From positions 1-16,695 of the forward strand of contig JALHUB010000274.1 of NCBI GenBank assembly GCA_022865685.1: a stretch of 16,695 nt of DNA, read 5' to 3'. The position numbers and the translations under genes are program-made. This document shows, in pieces, positions 7,100 to 13,616 of this stretch. The notes below the pieces were generated by a model. That model was not told the DNA's origin. It was given only the letters and a program-made list of their open reading frames with translations, and searched no databases. The DNA is from Dehalococcoidia bacterium (GTDB lineage: Bacteria > Chloroflexota > Dehalococcoidia > DSTF01 > JALHUB01). Each line of letters begins with the position of its first letter. Within the stretch, counting starts at the first letter, position 1.

Positions 7100-7114
7100 C
7101 CGATGATACATCGG
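7100..7114. promoter_or_regulatory. 15-bp palindrome touching the comF -35 box
   Basis: CCGATG (7100-7105), ATA, CATCGG (7109-7114): perfect 6-bp arms, the last base being the first of the -35 hexamer. It lies in the divergent moaD/comF spacer, where an operator could act on either gene. No regulator was identified, and arms of this size also occur by chance. Confidence 0.35.
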
Positions 7115-7142
7115 TGACAGTGTTTCTGTGATGGGCTATACT
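7114..7142 (+). promoter_or_regulatory. Sigma70-type promoter for comF
   Basis: GTGACA (7114-7119), 17-bp spacer, TATACT (7137-7142). A start near 7149 would give comF a leader of about 20 nt. Confidence 0.55.
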
Positions 7143-7168
7143 CTTGCCTCAGAAGTCCCAAGAACATC

Positions 7169-7873
7169 ATGATTATTGGCTCGATACTAAGCAAGGCCGG
7201 CAGACAAGCCGTTGACTGGCTTTTTCCACCCCGCTGCGCCGTCTGTGGAAGCGCGGAATCGTTTCTCTGTCTGAACTGCCGGGAATTGCTTCCGCGAGCG
7301 GAGCGGCCGCGCTGCGCCGTCTGCTGGCAGCCCGGCGGCTCGTCGGTCTGCCCGAAGTGCGAACGGTCGCGGCCGGCCTTCGACGGGCTCCGGTCGCCCT
7401 ACGTATTTGAGGCAGGCGCCAGGGAGCTCGTGCATGGCCTGAAGTACCAGCACCAATCGGTGCTCGCTGAGCCGATGGCGGACCTCCTCTACCGCTACCT
7501 GCTCGACGACCCACTGCCGGCGGACGTGCTCGTGCCGGTGCCACTCTTCTTCCGGCGAGAGCGCATTCGCGGCTACAACCAGTCGACTCTCCTGGCCCGG
7601 GCGCTGGCGCGACACCTGGGGTTGCCGCCTGATGACCGGACGCTGGTCAGGGCGCGCAACACGGCATCTCAGGCCAGGACGTCCAACGTCGACGAGCGAA
7701 GGGTGAACGTCAGGGACGCGTTCCGGTGCAGGGACCGGCAGTTGGTGGGAAAACGCGTACTCCTTATCGATGACGTGTCGACGACCGGCGCCACGCTGGA
7801 TTCCTGCGCACGGGCGCTGCTGGACGGCGGCGCGACTTCTGTGTGGGGGCTCACCTTTGCCCATGAGGATTGA
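7169..7873 (+). CDS. comF: ComF family phosphoribosyltransferase-like protein
   Basis: The ComF/GntX family is linked to DNA uptake in competent bacteria; in other species its role is less clear. The protein has 234 residues. The N-terminal part holds four CxxC pairs (C23/C26, C34/C37, C49/C52, C61/C64), consistent with zinc binding. The C-terminal part is a phosphoribosyltransferase fold: VPVPL (122-126), the ComF-typical RGYNQSTLLA (134-143), and the PRPP-binding loop VLLIDDVSTTGAT (197-209) with its paired Asp. The ATG at 7169 has only a weak ribosome-binding site. A promoter with TATACT is 26 bp upstream of the ATG. The next gene begins 66 nt downstream on the same strand. No other competence genes are in the window, so uptake of DNA is not shown. 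Confidence 0.92.
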   Translation: MIIGSILSKAGRQAVDWLFPPRCAVCGSAESFLCLNCRELLPRAERPRCAVCWQPGGSSVCPKCERSRPAFDGLRSPYVFEAGARELVHGLKYQHQSVLAEPMADLLYRYLLDDPLPADVLVPVPLFFRRERIRGYNQSTLLARALARHLGLPPDDRTLVRARNTASQARTSNVDERRVNVRDAFRCRDRQLVGKRVLLIDDVSTTGATLDSCARALLDGGATSVWGLTFAHED

Positions 7874-7939
7874 CGGAGGCGGAATGTCAGAATCGCGGCG
7901 AGACGTTTTGGCGAGCAAAGACGACGGGGAGGACCGGCG

Positions 7940-9049
7940 ATGCCGCTGCCACAGCTAGTGATGTTCCTCGGCGGCATGGGTGGAAGCCCGGTCGAGGACG
8001 CCTTCGCCCAGGCGCTCGCAGAAGACACGCTGGACACGATGGAGCGCGTGCTCGAATCGGGCGGCGTCGACGGCGCCATCCTCGCCACCGACGACCCGCA
8101 GATCGGCGCTCGCTGTCCCGGCGAGGTGCGGGTCGACAGGGACGGCGGCTCGTTTCACTTCGGCAAACGTCTCGCAGAGGTCATTCAGCAACACGAGCTG
8201 GAGCGACTCATCTACCTGGGCGCGGGGAGCGCCACGCTGATGGGCAGCGACGACTTCTTCTCGCTGGGCCACTACCTGGGCATGGCCTGGAACATGGTGG
8301 TGACCAACAATCGCTACTCCGCAGACTTCGCGGGCTTCGTCCCCGGCCGGGCGCTGCTCCAGGTACAGCCTCCGACGAAGGATAACCTGCTTCCTCGTGT
8401 TCTTCACGACGAAGCTGATCTCTCTTTGCAGGAGCTGCCGCGAAGCATGGCTACCCAGTTCAACATCGACACGCCTTCTGACTTGACGATCCTAAAGCTC
8501 GTGGGGTGCGCCGGCCCCCGGATTACGGCGTGGCTCGAGGCCGCGGAACTGGACAGCTCCCGGTACCAGGCCTGCCAAGACCTCCTCACCGATGCCAACG
8601 CGCACGTGCTCGTAGCGGGCCGTGTGGGGAGCCAGGCGTGGCAATATCTCGAGAAGGAGACGGCCTGCAGGGTCAGGCTGTTCTCCGAGGAACGCGGCAT
8701 GCGGGCCGAGGGACGGGAGCAGGGGAAGGCCCGCTCCCTGCTGGCCTATCATCTGCAGGAGGTCGGCTGTGAGAGATTCTTCTCTGAGCTGGCTGAGATG
8801 GTGGATGCTGCCGTCATCGACACACGCGTGATCTTCGCCCACCTGTCCCGTAACCTCTCGCGCTCCGACCGCTTCCTCTCCGACGTCGGGCGGTACACGG
8901 ACATCGAGGACCCGTTCCTCCGCGAGTTCACGGAGGCGGCCATGAGGGCCTCCATCCCCGTACTCCTCGGCGGGCATTCGCTTGTGGCCGGTGGGCTCAT
9001 GGCGCTGACCGAACGTGCCTGGAAGGACGCGCCCGAAGCGCCTGCATAG
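7940..9049 (+). CDS. Uncharacterised protein with a degenerate nucleotidyltransferase-like N-terminal half
   Basis: This 369-residue protein was not recognised as a named family. The first 188 residues resemble a GT-A nucleotidyltransferase fold of the MobA/CofC type: a TLDTMERVLESGGVDGAILATDDP stretch (30-53) like the 'find the competitor, check the value' part of that fold, LIYLGAGSATL (90-100) where active enzymes usually have an acidic G-x-D-S-P, and NIDTPSDL (175-182), matching the common D-I-D-T-P-x-D-L ending. The usual N-terminal glycine loop with Arg and Lys is not evident, so catalysis is doubtful. Residues 189-369 form a second domain with no family I know, rich in Arg, Leu and Glu. 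No signal or membrane segment is seen. GGGGAGGA lies just before the ATG. It sits 66 nt after comF and 70 nt before the LCP gene. Confidence 0.8.
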   Translation: MPLPQLVMFLGGMGGSPVEDAFAQALAEDTLDTMERVLESGGVDGAILATDDPQIGARCPGEVRVDRDGGSFHFGKRLAEVIQQHELERLIYLGAGSATLMGSDDFFSLGHYLGMAWNMVVTNNRYSADFAGFVPGRALLQVQPPTKDNLLPRVLHDEADLSLQELPRSMATQFNIDTPSDLTILKLVGCAGPRITAWLEAAELDSSRYQACQDLLTDANAHVLVAGRVGSQAWQYLEKETACRVRLFSEERGMRAEGREQGKARSLLAYHLQEVGCERFFSELAEMVDAAVIDTRVIFAHLSRNLSRSDRFLSDVGRYTDIEDPFLREFTEAAMRASIPVLLGGHSLVAGGLMALTERAWKDAPEAPA

Positions 9050-9082
9050 GGCGACGAGACTCGACAGCGTATCTGCACCAGC

Positions 9083-9112
9083 TTGACAGGGGGTCGACGC
9101 TCTTGATACGCT
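9083..9112 (+). promoter_or_regulatory. Promoter of the LCP gene
   Basis: Perfect TTGACA (9083-9088), then either GATACG (16-bp spacer) or TACGCT (9107-9112, 18-bp spacer) as a weak -10. With the latter, transcription would start at about 9119-9120, right at the GTG start codon. Confidence 0.45.
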
Positions 9113-9119
9113 CGGGCCA

Positions 9120-10505
9120 GTGGAAAGGAATCATTCGTCGCTCCGGCCACTTCCTGCATCCCCTGGAGCAGGGCTGCGCCAAAGACTGCTGCTGGCTCTC
9201 CTGATTCTCCTCTTCGCCGGGGGCGCCGCGTATGGGGCGCTCGTCCTGGTGACCCGGGTCGATAGCATCCTTTTCCCCGGCACCAATATCACTCTTCCTT
9301 TCACTTTGCCCGGAGGGGACACGGACGGCGGCGCGGGTTCCGTCGGTGGCCGTCGCATCAACGTGCTCGTCATGGGCCTCGACCGGCGTCCACGCGAGGG
9401 GGACATCTTGACGCGGACGGACACGATGATGGTCGTCACCATCGACCCGCAGACGAAGACGGCGGGCATCCTCGGCATCCCGCGGGACATGTACGTGGAG
9501 ATACCGAACGAAGACGGCGGCTACTTCGAGGAACGGATCAATACGGCTCTCGAGTACGGGGAGATATACAATTATCCCGGTGGCGGTCGCCAACTAGCGA
9601 AGGATACCATCGAGAGGAACCTGGGCATAAAGATCGATCACTACGTGATTATCGACTTTCAGGGGTTCGAGGAGGTCATCGACTCCCTGGGCGGTATCGA
9701 CGTGGACGTGCCGGACTACGTCTATGATCCAACCTACTCCGAGACTGAGCTACCCGGTGACTACTTCCCGCTGGAGTTCTCCCCCGGCCTTCAGCATATG
9801 GACGGCCAGAACGCGCTCGGCTATGCCCGCACACGGTACAATTCCAGCGACCTCGATCGCATTCAGCGGCAGCAACGCGTGATCTTTGCCGCCATGGACA
9901 AGGCCCTCAGTCTCGACGTCCTGCCGAACGCCCTTGACCTGTGGAAGAAATACCAGCACACCATCGACACTGACATTAACGACGTGGAGGTCGTCGGCTT
10001 TGCCAGGCTGGCAGCGGAGATACCCCCGGATCGCATCAGTGCCCTTTCGCTAGGGCCATGTACGGTCGGAGCGATGGTCAGCAATATGTCCGTGCAACTT
10101 TTTTCGAAGGAGGGGTGCAAGAAGATCGTCGATGCGCTCTTCCTGGACCAGGAGTTGCTGGCGGAGAACGCGGTGGTCGAAGTGCGGGACGGCAGCGGCG
10201 AGGAGATGACTGAGACGGCCGTCGATCTCCTGACTAATCTCGGATTTCCTCAGGGCTCCGTAATCGCCTCCGACCCGCCCGCGGAGGGCGAAGTGGCGAA
10301 AACGGAGATCGTGGACTACACGGGGAAAACCTACAGCAGCGGCAAGCTCGCCGAGTGGCTCGGCGTTCCGCTTACGGCGGTCCGCGCAGCCACTCCGCTT
10401 GACGCCGACCTTCGCACCACAGACGCCGACATCGTCGTCGTACTGGGGGCCGATGCGGACGTGACGGGACTCAGCGCCGACTCCACGGGCGAATCGTCGC
10501 AGTAA
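9120..10505 (+). CDS. LCP (LytR-CpsA-Psr) family protein with a LytR_C domain
   Basis: LCP enzymes transfer lipid-linked glycopolymers onto peptidoglycan outside the membrane. The 461 aa begin with a short cytosolic stretch and one membrane anchor (about 22-45), followed by a linker. The LCP domain (about 79-263) has INVLVMGLDRR (80-90), TRTDTMMVVTID (98-109), IPRDMYV (120-126), a GGIDVDV segment (191-197), and the conserved GYARTRYNSSDLDRIQRQQ (234-252), with Arg and Asp residues that bind the pyrophosphate. A LytR_C-like domain follows (about 351-438: VEVRDGSG, then DADIVVVLG). The GTG at 9120 has no upstream ribosome-binding site, and the predicted transcript starts at or next to it, so it may be leaderless. 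Other starts would remove part of the anchor. murJ downstream fits a wall role. Confidence 0.92.
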   Translation: MERNHSSLRPLPASPGAGLRQRLLLALLILLFAGGAAYGALVLVTRVDSILFPGTNITLPFTLPGGDTDGGAGSVGGRRINVLVMGLDRRPREGDILTRTDTMMVVTIDPQTKTAGILGIPRDMYVEIPNEDGGYFEERINTALEYGEIYNYPGGGRQLAKDTIERNLGIKIDHYVIIDFQGFEEVIDSLGGIDVDVPDYVYDPTYSETELPGDYFPLEFSPGLQHMDGQNALGYARTRYNSSDLDRIQRQQRVIFAAMDKALSLDVLPNALDLWKKYQHTIDTDINDVEVVGFARLAAEIPPDRISALSLGPCTVGAMVSNMSVQLFSKEGCKKIVDALFLDQELLAENAVVEVRDGSGEEMTETAVDLLTNLGFPQGSVIASDPPAEGEVAKTEIVDYTGKTYSSGKLAEWLGVPLTAVRAATPLDADLRTTDADIVVVLGADADVTGLSADSTGESSQ

Positions 10506-10543
10506 TCCCCGGAACCTTCTTCAGACCGGCGCGGCAGACTGCT

Positions 10544-11020
10544 TCAGGAGCTCTTGGACTTGGAGGCTGGTTTCTTTGCCGCAGGCTTCTTGGCGGTTGT
10601 CTTGGCGGTTGTCTTGGCGGCTGTCTTGGCGGCTGTCTTGGCGGTCGCCTTCGATTTCGCAGTCCCCCGGGCGGTCGCTTTTGCGGGAGCCGCCTTCTTC
10701 GCCGCGCCACGGGCTGGCTTCGCCGCCGGCTCGACTGCCGCCGCAGTCGCGGCTACCGAAACTGCCGAGTTGTACTTCAGCATCAGCCGCGACTTGTGTC
10801 GGGCAGCGTTATTGGGATGAATAACGCCCTTCTCGGCGGCCTTGTCCAGGGCGCTCACCGCCTGACGAACGGCGTCCTGCGCCTCCTCAAGACGATTCCC
10901 CGCCATCAATGGCAGCGCCTTCCGGATTTGGGTGCGTGTGGCTCCACGGATCGACCTGTTGCGCAGGCGCCTCTCTTCGGCCTGGCGTACACGCTTCTCC
11001 GCTGATCGGCTATGAGTCAA
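10544..11020 (-). CDS. rpsT: 30S ribosomal protein S20 with a long Ala/Lys-rich tail
   Basis: S20 is a helical protein that binds 16S rRNA early in 30S assembly. Residues 1-88 are a normal S20 (SAEKRVRQAEERRLRNRS at 6-23; GVIHPNNAARHKSRLM at 65-80). Typical S20 is about 87 residues; this one has 158. The extra 70 are almost only Ala, Lys, Thr and Pro, resembling the tails of histone-H1-like proteins, and include near-exact four-residue repeats of the T-A-K-T/A-A-K-T kind. The start is TTG at 11020, supported by AAGGAG upstream and by the family N-terminus; no ATG fits. A good promoter lies upstream on the - strand. The gene is convergent with the LCP gene, 38 nt between stops, with no clear terminator hairpin. 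Confidence 0.95.
   Translation of the reverse strand: MTHSRSAEKRVRQAEERRLRNRSIRGATRTQIRKALPLMAGNRLEEAQDAVRQAVSALDKAAEKGVIHPNNAARHKSRLMLKYNSAVSVAATAAAVEPAAKPARGAAKKAAPAKATARGTAKSKATAKTAAKTAAKTTAKTTAKKPAAKKPASKSKSS
10589..10648. repeat. 12-bp tandem repeat inside rpsT
   Basis: Five consecutive 12-bp units of CTTGGCGGTTGT type (the last diverged) encode the repeated Thr/Ala-Ala-Lys-Thr units of the S20 tail on the - strand. Because the unit is a multiple of three, copy-number change would lengthen or shorten the tail without breaking the frame. Confidence 0.9.
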
Positions 11021-11049
11021 ATACCTCGCTCCTTCTATGTTCTAGGGGT

Positions 11050-11078
11050 ATATTAGACGAGAGTCAGTCTCCTGTCTA
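11050..11078 (-). promoter_or_regulatory. Promoter of rpsT
   Basis: Read on the - strand: TAGACA (11078-11073), 17-bp spacer, TAATAT (11055-11050). It is about 30 bp upstream of the TTG start. Confidence 0.55.
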
Positions 11079-11113
11079 GGGAGTCGACTTTCCGACGCGA
11101 TGGCCATTCTGGA

Positions 11114-12778
11114 ATGGACATCAATAGGCGGATGAGACGGGAAAGAGCCATTTCGGCCAGCGAGGGCCTGGCAGCCGCGGCGGTCATCGTCGCGGTTGGC
11201 TTCTTAGGCAGCCGTCTGCTCGGCCTGCTGCGCACCGTCGCAATCGCGAACAGCTTCGGCACCAGCCCGGAGCTGGGCGCCTACTGGGTCGCGTTCCGTC
11301 TGCCCGACATGATCTTCCAGCTCCTGGCAGGCGCGACGCTGGCGAGCGCCTTCATTCCGGTCTTTTCGCGCTACTTCACGCGACAGAGCAGGGAGGAAGC
11401 CTGGCGGCTGGCCAGCTCCGTGCTCAACCTAGTCTTCGTCGCGACCGCAGTGCTGGCGCTGCTCGGTCTCTTGCTGGCGCCGCTGCTCGTTCCCCTGATG
11501 GCGCCCGGCCTGGGCGAAGACTCCGGCCGGCAGGCGGAGTTGCAGGCACTCGCCGTGCGCCTCACGAGGATCATGCTCATCTCGCCGCTCTTCTTCTCGG
11601 TGAGCGGCATGTTCATGGGGATATCCAACGCCCGTCACCACTTCCTCTTCCCCGCACTGGCGCCGTGGACCTACAACCTGTCGATCATCGTCGCTGCGCT
11701 CGTGTCGAACAGCGTCGAAGGGCTGGCGATAGGCGTTGTCGCGGGCTCGTTTATCCACCTGGCGATCCAGCTTCCGGCCGTGCGCTTCATCGGCATGGTG
11801 TGGAAGCCGGTGGCCGATTGGCGCAACCCCGGCGTCCGCGAAGTCGGGCGGCTCATGTTACCGCGCGCCCTCGGCCTGGCGGCGGCTCAGCTCAACTTCC
11901 TGGTGACGATCTTCTTCGCTTCGCAGGTCAGCGATGAGGCGATTTCCGCGGTCAACTACGCCTGGCTGATCGTCATGATGCCGCTCGGGCTGTTCGGCAT
12001 GGCGATATCGACGGCCGTGTTCCCCACGCTTGCCGAGCAGGCCGCGACTGATAGCATGGACGCCCTTCGGCGCACTCTGGCGGTGAGTCTGCGTCTCATC
12101 CTGTTTCTCACGCTGCCGGCCAGCGTCGGCCTGATGATCCTGGGCAAGCCGTTGGTGACGTTCCTCTTCGAGCATGGCGCCTTCACGGCCTCCTCGACCG
12201 ACGTGACTGCCGCCGCTCTCCTGTTCTACGCCATCGGGCTCTTCGCGCAGGGAGGCATCGAGATCCTGAGTCGCGGCTTCTACGCGCTGAGCGACACGCG
12301 CACGCCCGTCACCTTTGCCGTCGTCTGCATGGTTACGAACCTCCTGCTCTGCCTGGCCTTAGTCGGGCCGTTCGGCGTCAGGGGACTGGGGCTGGCCCTG
12401 TCGTTGAGCGCAATCCTGGAGTTCTCGCTGCTCTTCCGTGCACTGAGGGTCAGGCTTGTCGGTCTGGAGGAGGACCGGCTGGCGGGCTCACTCATTAAGT
12501 CAGCGTCGGCGACTATCGTCATGGCTGAGATCGTTGGACTGATAGTGCTCCTCCTGCATGCTTCCGGCCACCTCAACACCGGCAGTCTCGGCGACGCCTT
12601 TCTCGCCCTGTTCGGTGGCAGCGTCCTGGGCGCGATAGCGTTCTTCGGCGTCTCGTCGTATCTCGGGAGCGAGGAGATGGGCGTGCTCCTGCGGCGCTTG
12701 CCGATGCTTCACCCTTCGGCCGTGTTCGCCGGGTCGAGCACGACGGAGAGCTCGCCGGAGACACAGGGCCCTTGCTAG
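11114..12778 (+). CDS. murJ: Lipid II flippase MurJ
   Basis: MurJ flips the peptidoglycan precursor lipid II across the membrane (MOP superfamily). The 554 residues contain 14 clear hydrophobic segments, the number expected for MurJ. The N-terminal region is typical: GFLGSRLLGLLRTVAIANSFG (29-49), with conserved Arg34 and Arg40 in the first helix, and FRLPDMIFQLLAGATLASAFIPVF (61-84). The ATG at 11114 has only a weak TGGA upstream; an ATG at 11132 would shorten the protein by six residues. No clear promoter was found for it on this strand. Together with the LCP gene nearby, it implies a lipid II-based wall in this organism, in contrast to wall-less Dehalococcoides. Confidence 0.95.
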   Translation: MDINRRMRRERAISASEGLAAAAVIVAVGFLGSRLLGLLRTVAIANSFGTSPELGAYWVAFRLPDMIFQLLAGATLASAFIPVFSRYFTRQSREEAWRLASSVLNLVFVATAVLALLGLLLAPLLVPLMAPGLGEDSGRQAELQALAVRLTRIMLISPLFFSVSGMFMGISNARHHFLFPALAPWTYNLSIIVAALVSNSVEGLAIGVVAGSFIHLAIQLPAVRFIGMVWKPVADWRNPGVREVGRLMLPRALGLAAAQLNFLVTIFFASQVSDEAISAVNYAWLIVMMPLGLFGMAISTAVFPTLAEQAATDSMDALRRTLAVSLRLILFLTLPASVGLMILGKPLVTFLFEHGAFTASSTDVTAAALLFYAIGLFAQGGIEILSRGFYALSDTRTPVTFAVVCMVTNLLLCLALVGPFGVRGLGLALSLSAILEFSLLFRALRVRLVGLEEDRLAGSLIKSASATIVMAEIVGLIVLLLHASGHLNTGSLGDAFLALFGGSVLGAIAFFGVSSYLGSEEMGVLLRRLPMLHPSAVFAGSSTTESSPETQGPC

Positions 12779-12825
12779 CGAGGCTGATGCTTGCTTTCGG
12801 CGCCGGGCCGAGGAGCCCGCCGACC

Positions 12826-12854
12826 TTGCGTGCCGGGCGTCCACCTCGTATAAT
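12826..12854 (+). promoter_or_regulatory. Promoter of the second zinc-ribbon gene
   Basis: TTGCGT (12826-12831), 17-bp spacer and a perfect TATAAT (12849-12854). The transcript would start near 12861, about 44 nt before the TTG start. The rest of the murJ-to-zinc-ribbon spacer shows only a GC-rich hairpin at 12805-12818 without a T-run. Confidence 0.6.
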
Positions 12855-12904
12855 CCAGTTGTCCACCGATTCAGTCGGCGCGATTTTGATGAACGGAGAC
12901 AGTC

Positions 12905-13261
12905 TTGAGCTTCGCCGATAAGGCGCTGGTATGCCGCGACTGCAACGGCAGTTTCGTATTCACCGCTGGTGAGCAGGAGTTCTACGCGAGTAAGGGCCTG
13001 CAAAACGAGCCGGTGCGCTGCCCGTCGTGTCGCACGGCCCGCAAGAACGCCCGCAGCACCGAGGAAGAGGATGGCTACGTCCGCTACGGCGCCTTCGCGA
13101 GCTTCGGTGGGCGGACGCCCCGTCAGATGCACCCGGCGACCTGCGCGGAGTGCGGCATGATGACCGAGGTGCCGTTCGTCCCCAGGGGCGACCGTCCCGT
13201 CTACTGCAGCGCCTGCTACAATAAGGTCCGCGCCGAGACGAAGGCCCCCTCCGAGCTCTAG
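12905..13261 (+). CDS. Small two-site zinc-ribbon protein (paralog 2)
   Basis: This protein has 118 residues. The first four-Cys set is at C10, C13, C39 and C42, the same positions as in the protein at 6011, with the shared FTAGEQ motif (19-24). The second set is C80, C83, C101, C104, around CAECGMMTEVPFVP and DRPVYCSACY. The middle linker is about 18 residues longer than in paralog 1 and carries acidic and aromatic residues. The start is TTG with GGAG (12895-12898) six bases before it; the ATG at 12889 is out of frame. It has its own strong promoter and appears monocistronic, between murJ and the ileS T-box. The function is unknown; zinc binding is inferred from Cys spacing. Confidence 0.85.
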   Translation: MSFADKALVCRDCNGSFVFTAGEQEFYASKGLQNEPVRCPSCRTARKNARSTEEEDGYVRYGAFASFGGRTPRQMHPATCAECGMMTEVPFVPRGDRPVYCSACYNKVRAETKAPSEL

Positions 13262-13296
13262 ACCTCCTTCGATGCCCGTTATCGCTTCGCTTGCCG

Positions 13297-13326
13297 TTGA
13301 CGCGCGCCCGTCGCGCTGTCTATACT
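13297..13326 (+). promoter_or_regulatory. Promoter of the T-box/ileS transcript
   Basis: TTGACG (13297-13302), 18-bp spacer, TATACT (13321-13326), closely matching the promoter at 5907-5936. The predicted start is near 13333, directly before the T-box Stem I. Confidence 0.6.
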
Positions 13327-13334
13327 TGTCTTGC

Positions 13335-13602
13335 GAAAGGCCACGACGGAGACGAGTACGCCGGTAGAGCCGAGCAGCGAGTCCGGTCCGGTGGAAGCGG
13401 ACGCGGTAGCGCCGGTCGAAAATCCCTCCTGAGCCGCCGACCGAACGATCCAATTGCGATCAAGTAGGCTCGGCCGGAACGCCCACCGTTACCAGGGGCA
13501 GGGGCATGATGCGTGCCCCGACGAGAGTCCGCCTCAGGCGGAAAACGAGGGTGGTACCGCGGGTACGAATTCGGCTCGTCCCTTATTGGGGCGGGTCTTT
13601 TT
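13335..13602 (+). ncRNA. T-box riboswitch leader of ileS (tRNA-Ile sensing, transcription attenuation)
   Basis: This leader reads tRNA-Ile charging and controls ileS. It fills the roughly 350-nt space between the zinc-ribbon gene and ileS. Stem I: GGAG (13348-13351) pairs with CTCC near 13426-13429; the AGTA bulge is at 13355-13358; GTCCG (13381-13385) pairs with CGGAC (13398-13402) around the distal GGTGGAAG loop; and the specifier ATC (Ile) is at 13422-13424. A Stem II helix is likely, GAGCC (13431-13435) with GGCTC (13467-13471). Two more hairpins are perfect: 13501-13519 and 13528-13542. The T-box motif AGGGTGGTACCGCG is at 13548-13561. The antiterminator ACGAG (13545-13549) can pair with CTCGT (13575-13579), which is also the left arm of the terminator. 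Stem pairings were drawn by hand. Confidence 0.93.
13573..13602 (+). terminator. T-box attenuator terminator
   Basis: CTCGTCCC (13575-13582) pairs with GGGGCGGG (13588-13595) around a TTATT loop, followed by a T-rich stretch (13596-13602). Formation excludes the antiterminator, as expected when tRNA-Ile is fully charged. Confidence 0.9.
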
Positions 13603-13616
13603 ATGGAGTTGTAAGC

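Noticed and set aside
9066..9112. 8-bp inverted repeat around the LCP promoter as an operator
   Set aside because: Arms are 31 bases apart, and several such matches are expected by chance in 16.7 kb; it was kept only as a side note.
10589..10648. Tandem repeat considered as a CRISPR array
   Set aside because: Units are directly adjacent with no spacers and encode the S20 tail in frame.
12805..12818. GC-rich hairpin (GGGC/GCCC) after murJ as a terminator
   Set aside because: The stem is only four pairs and no T-run follows.
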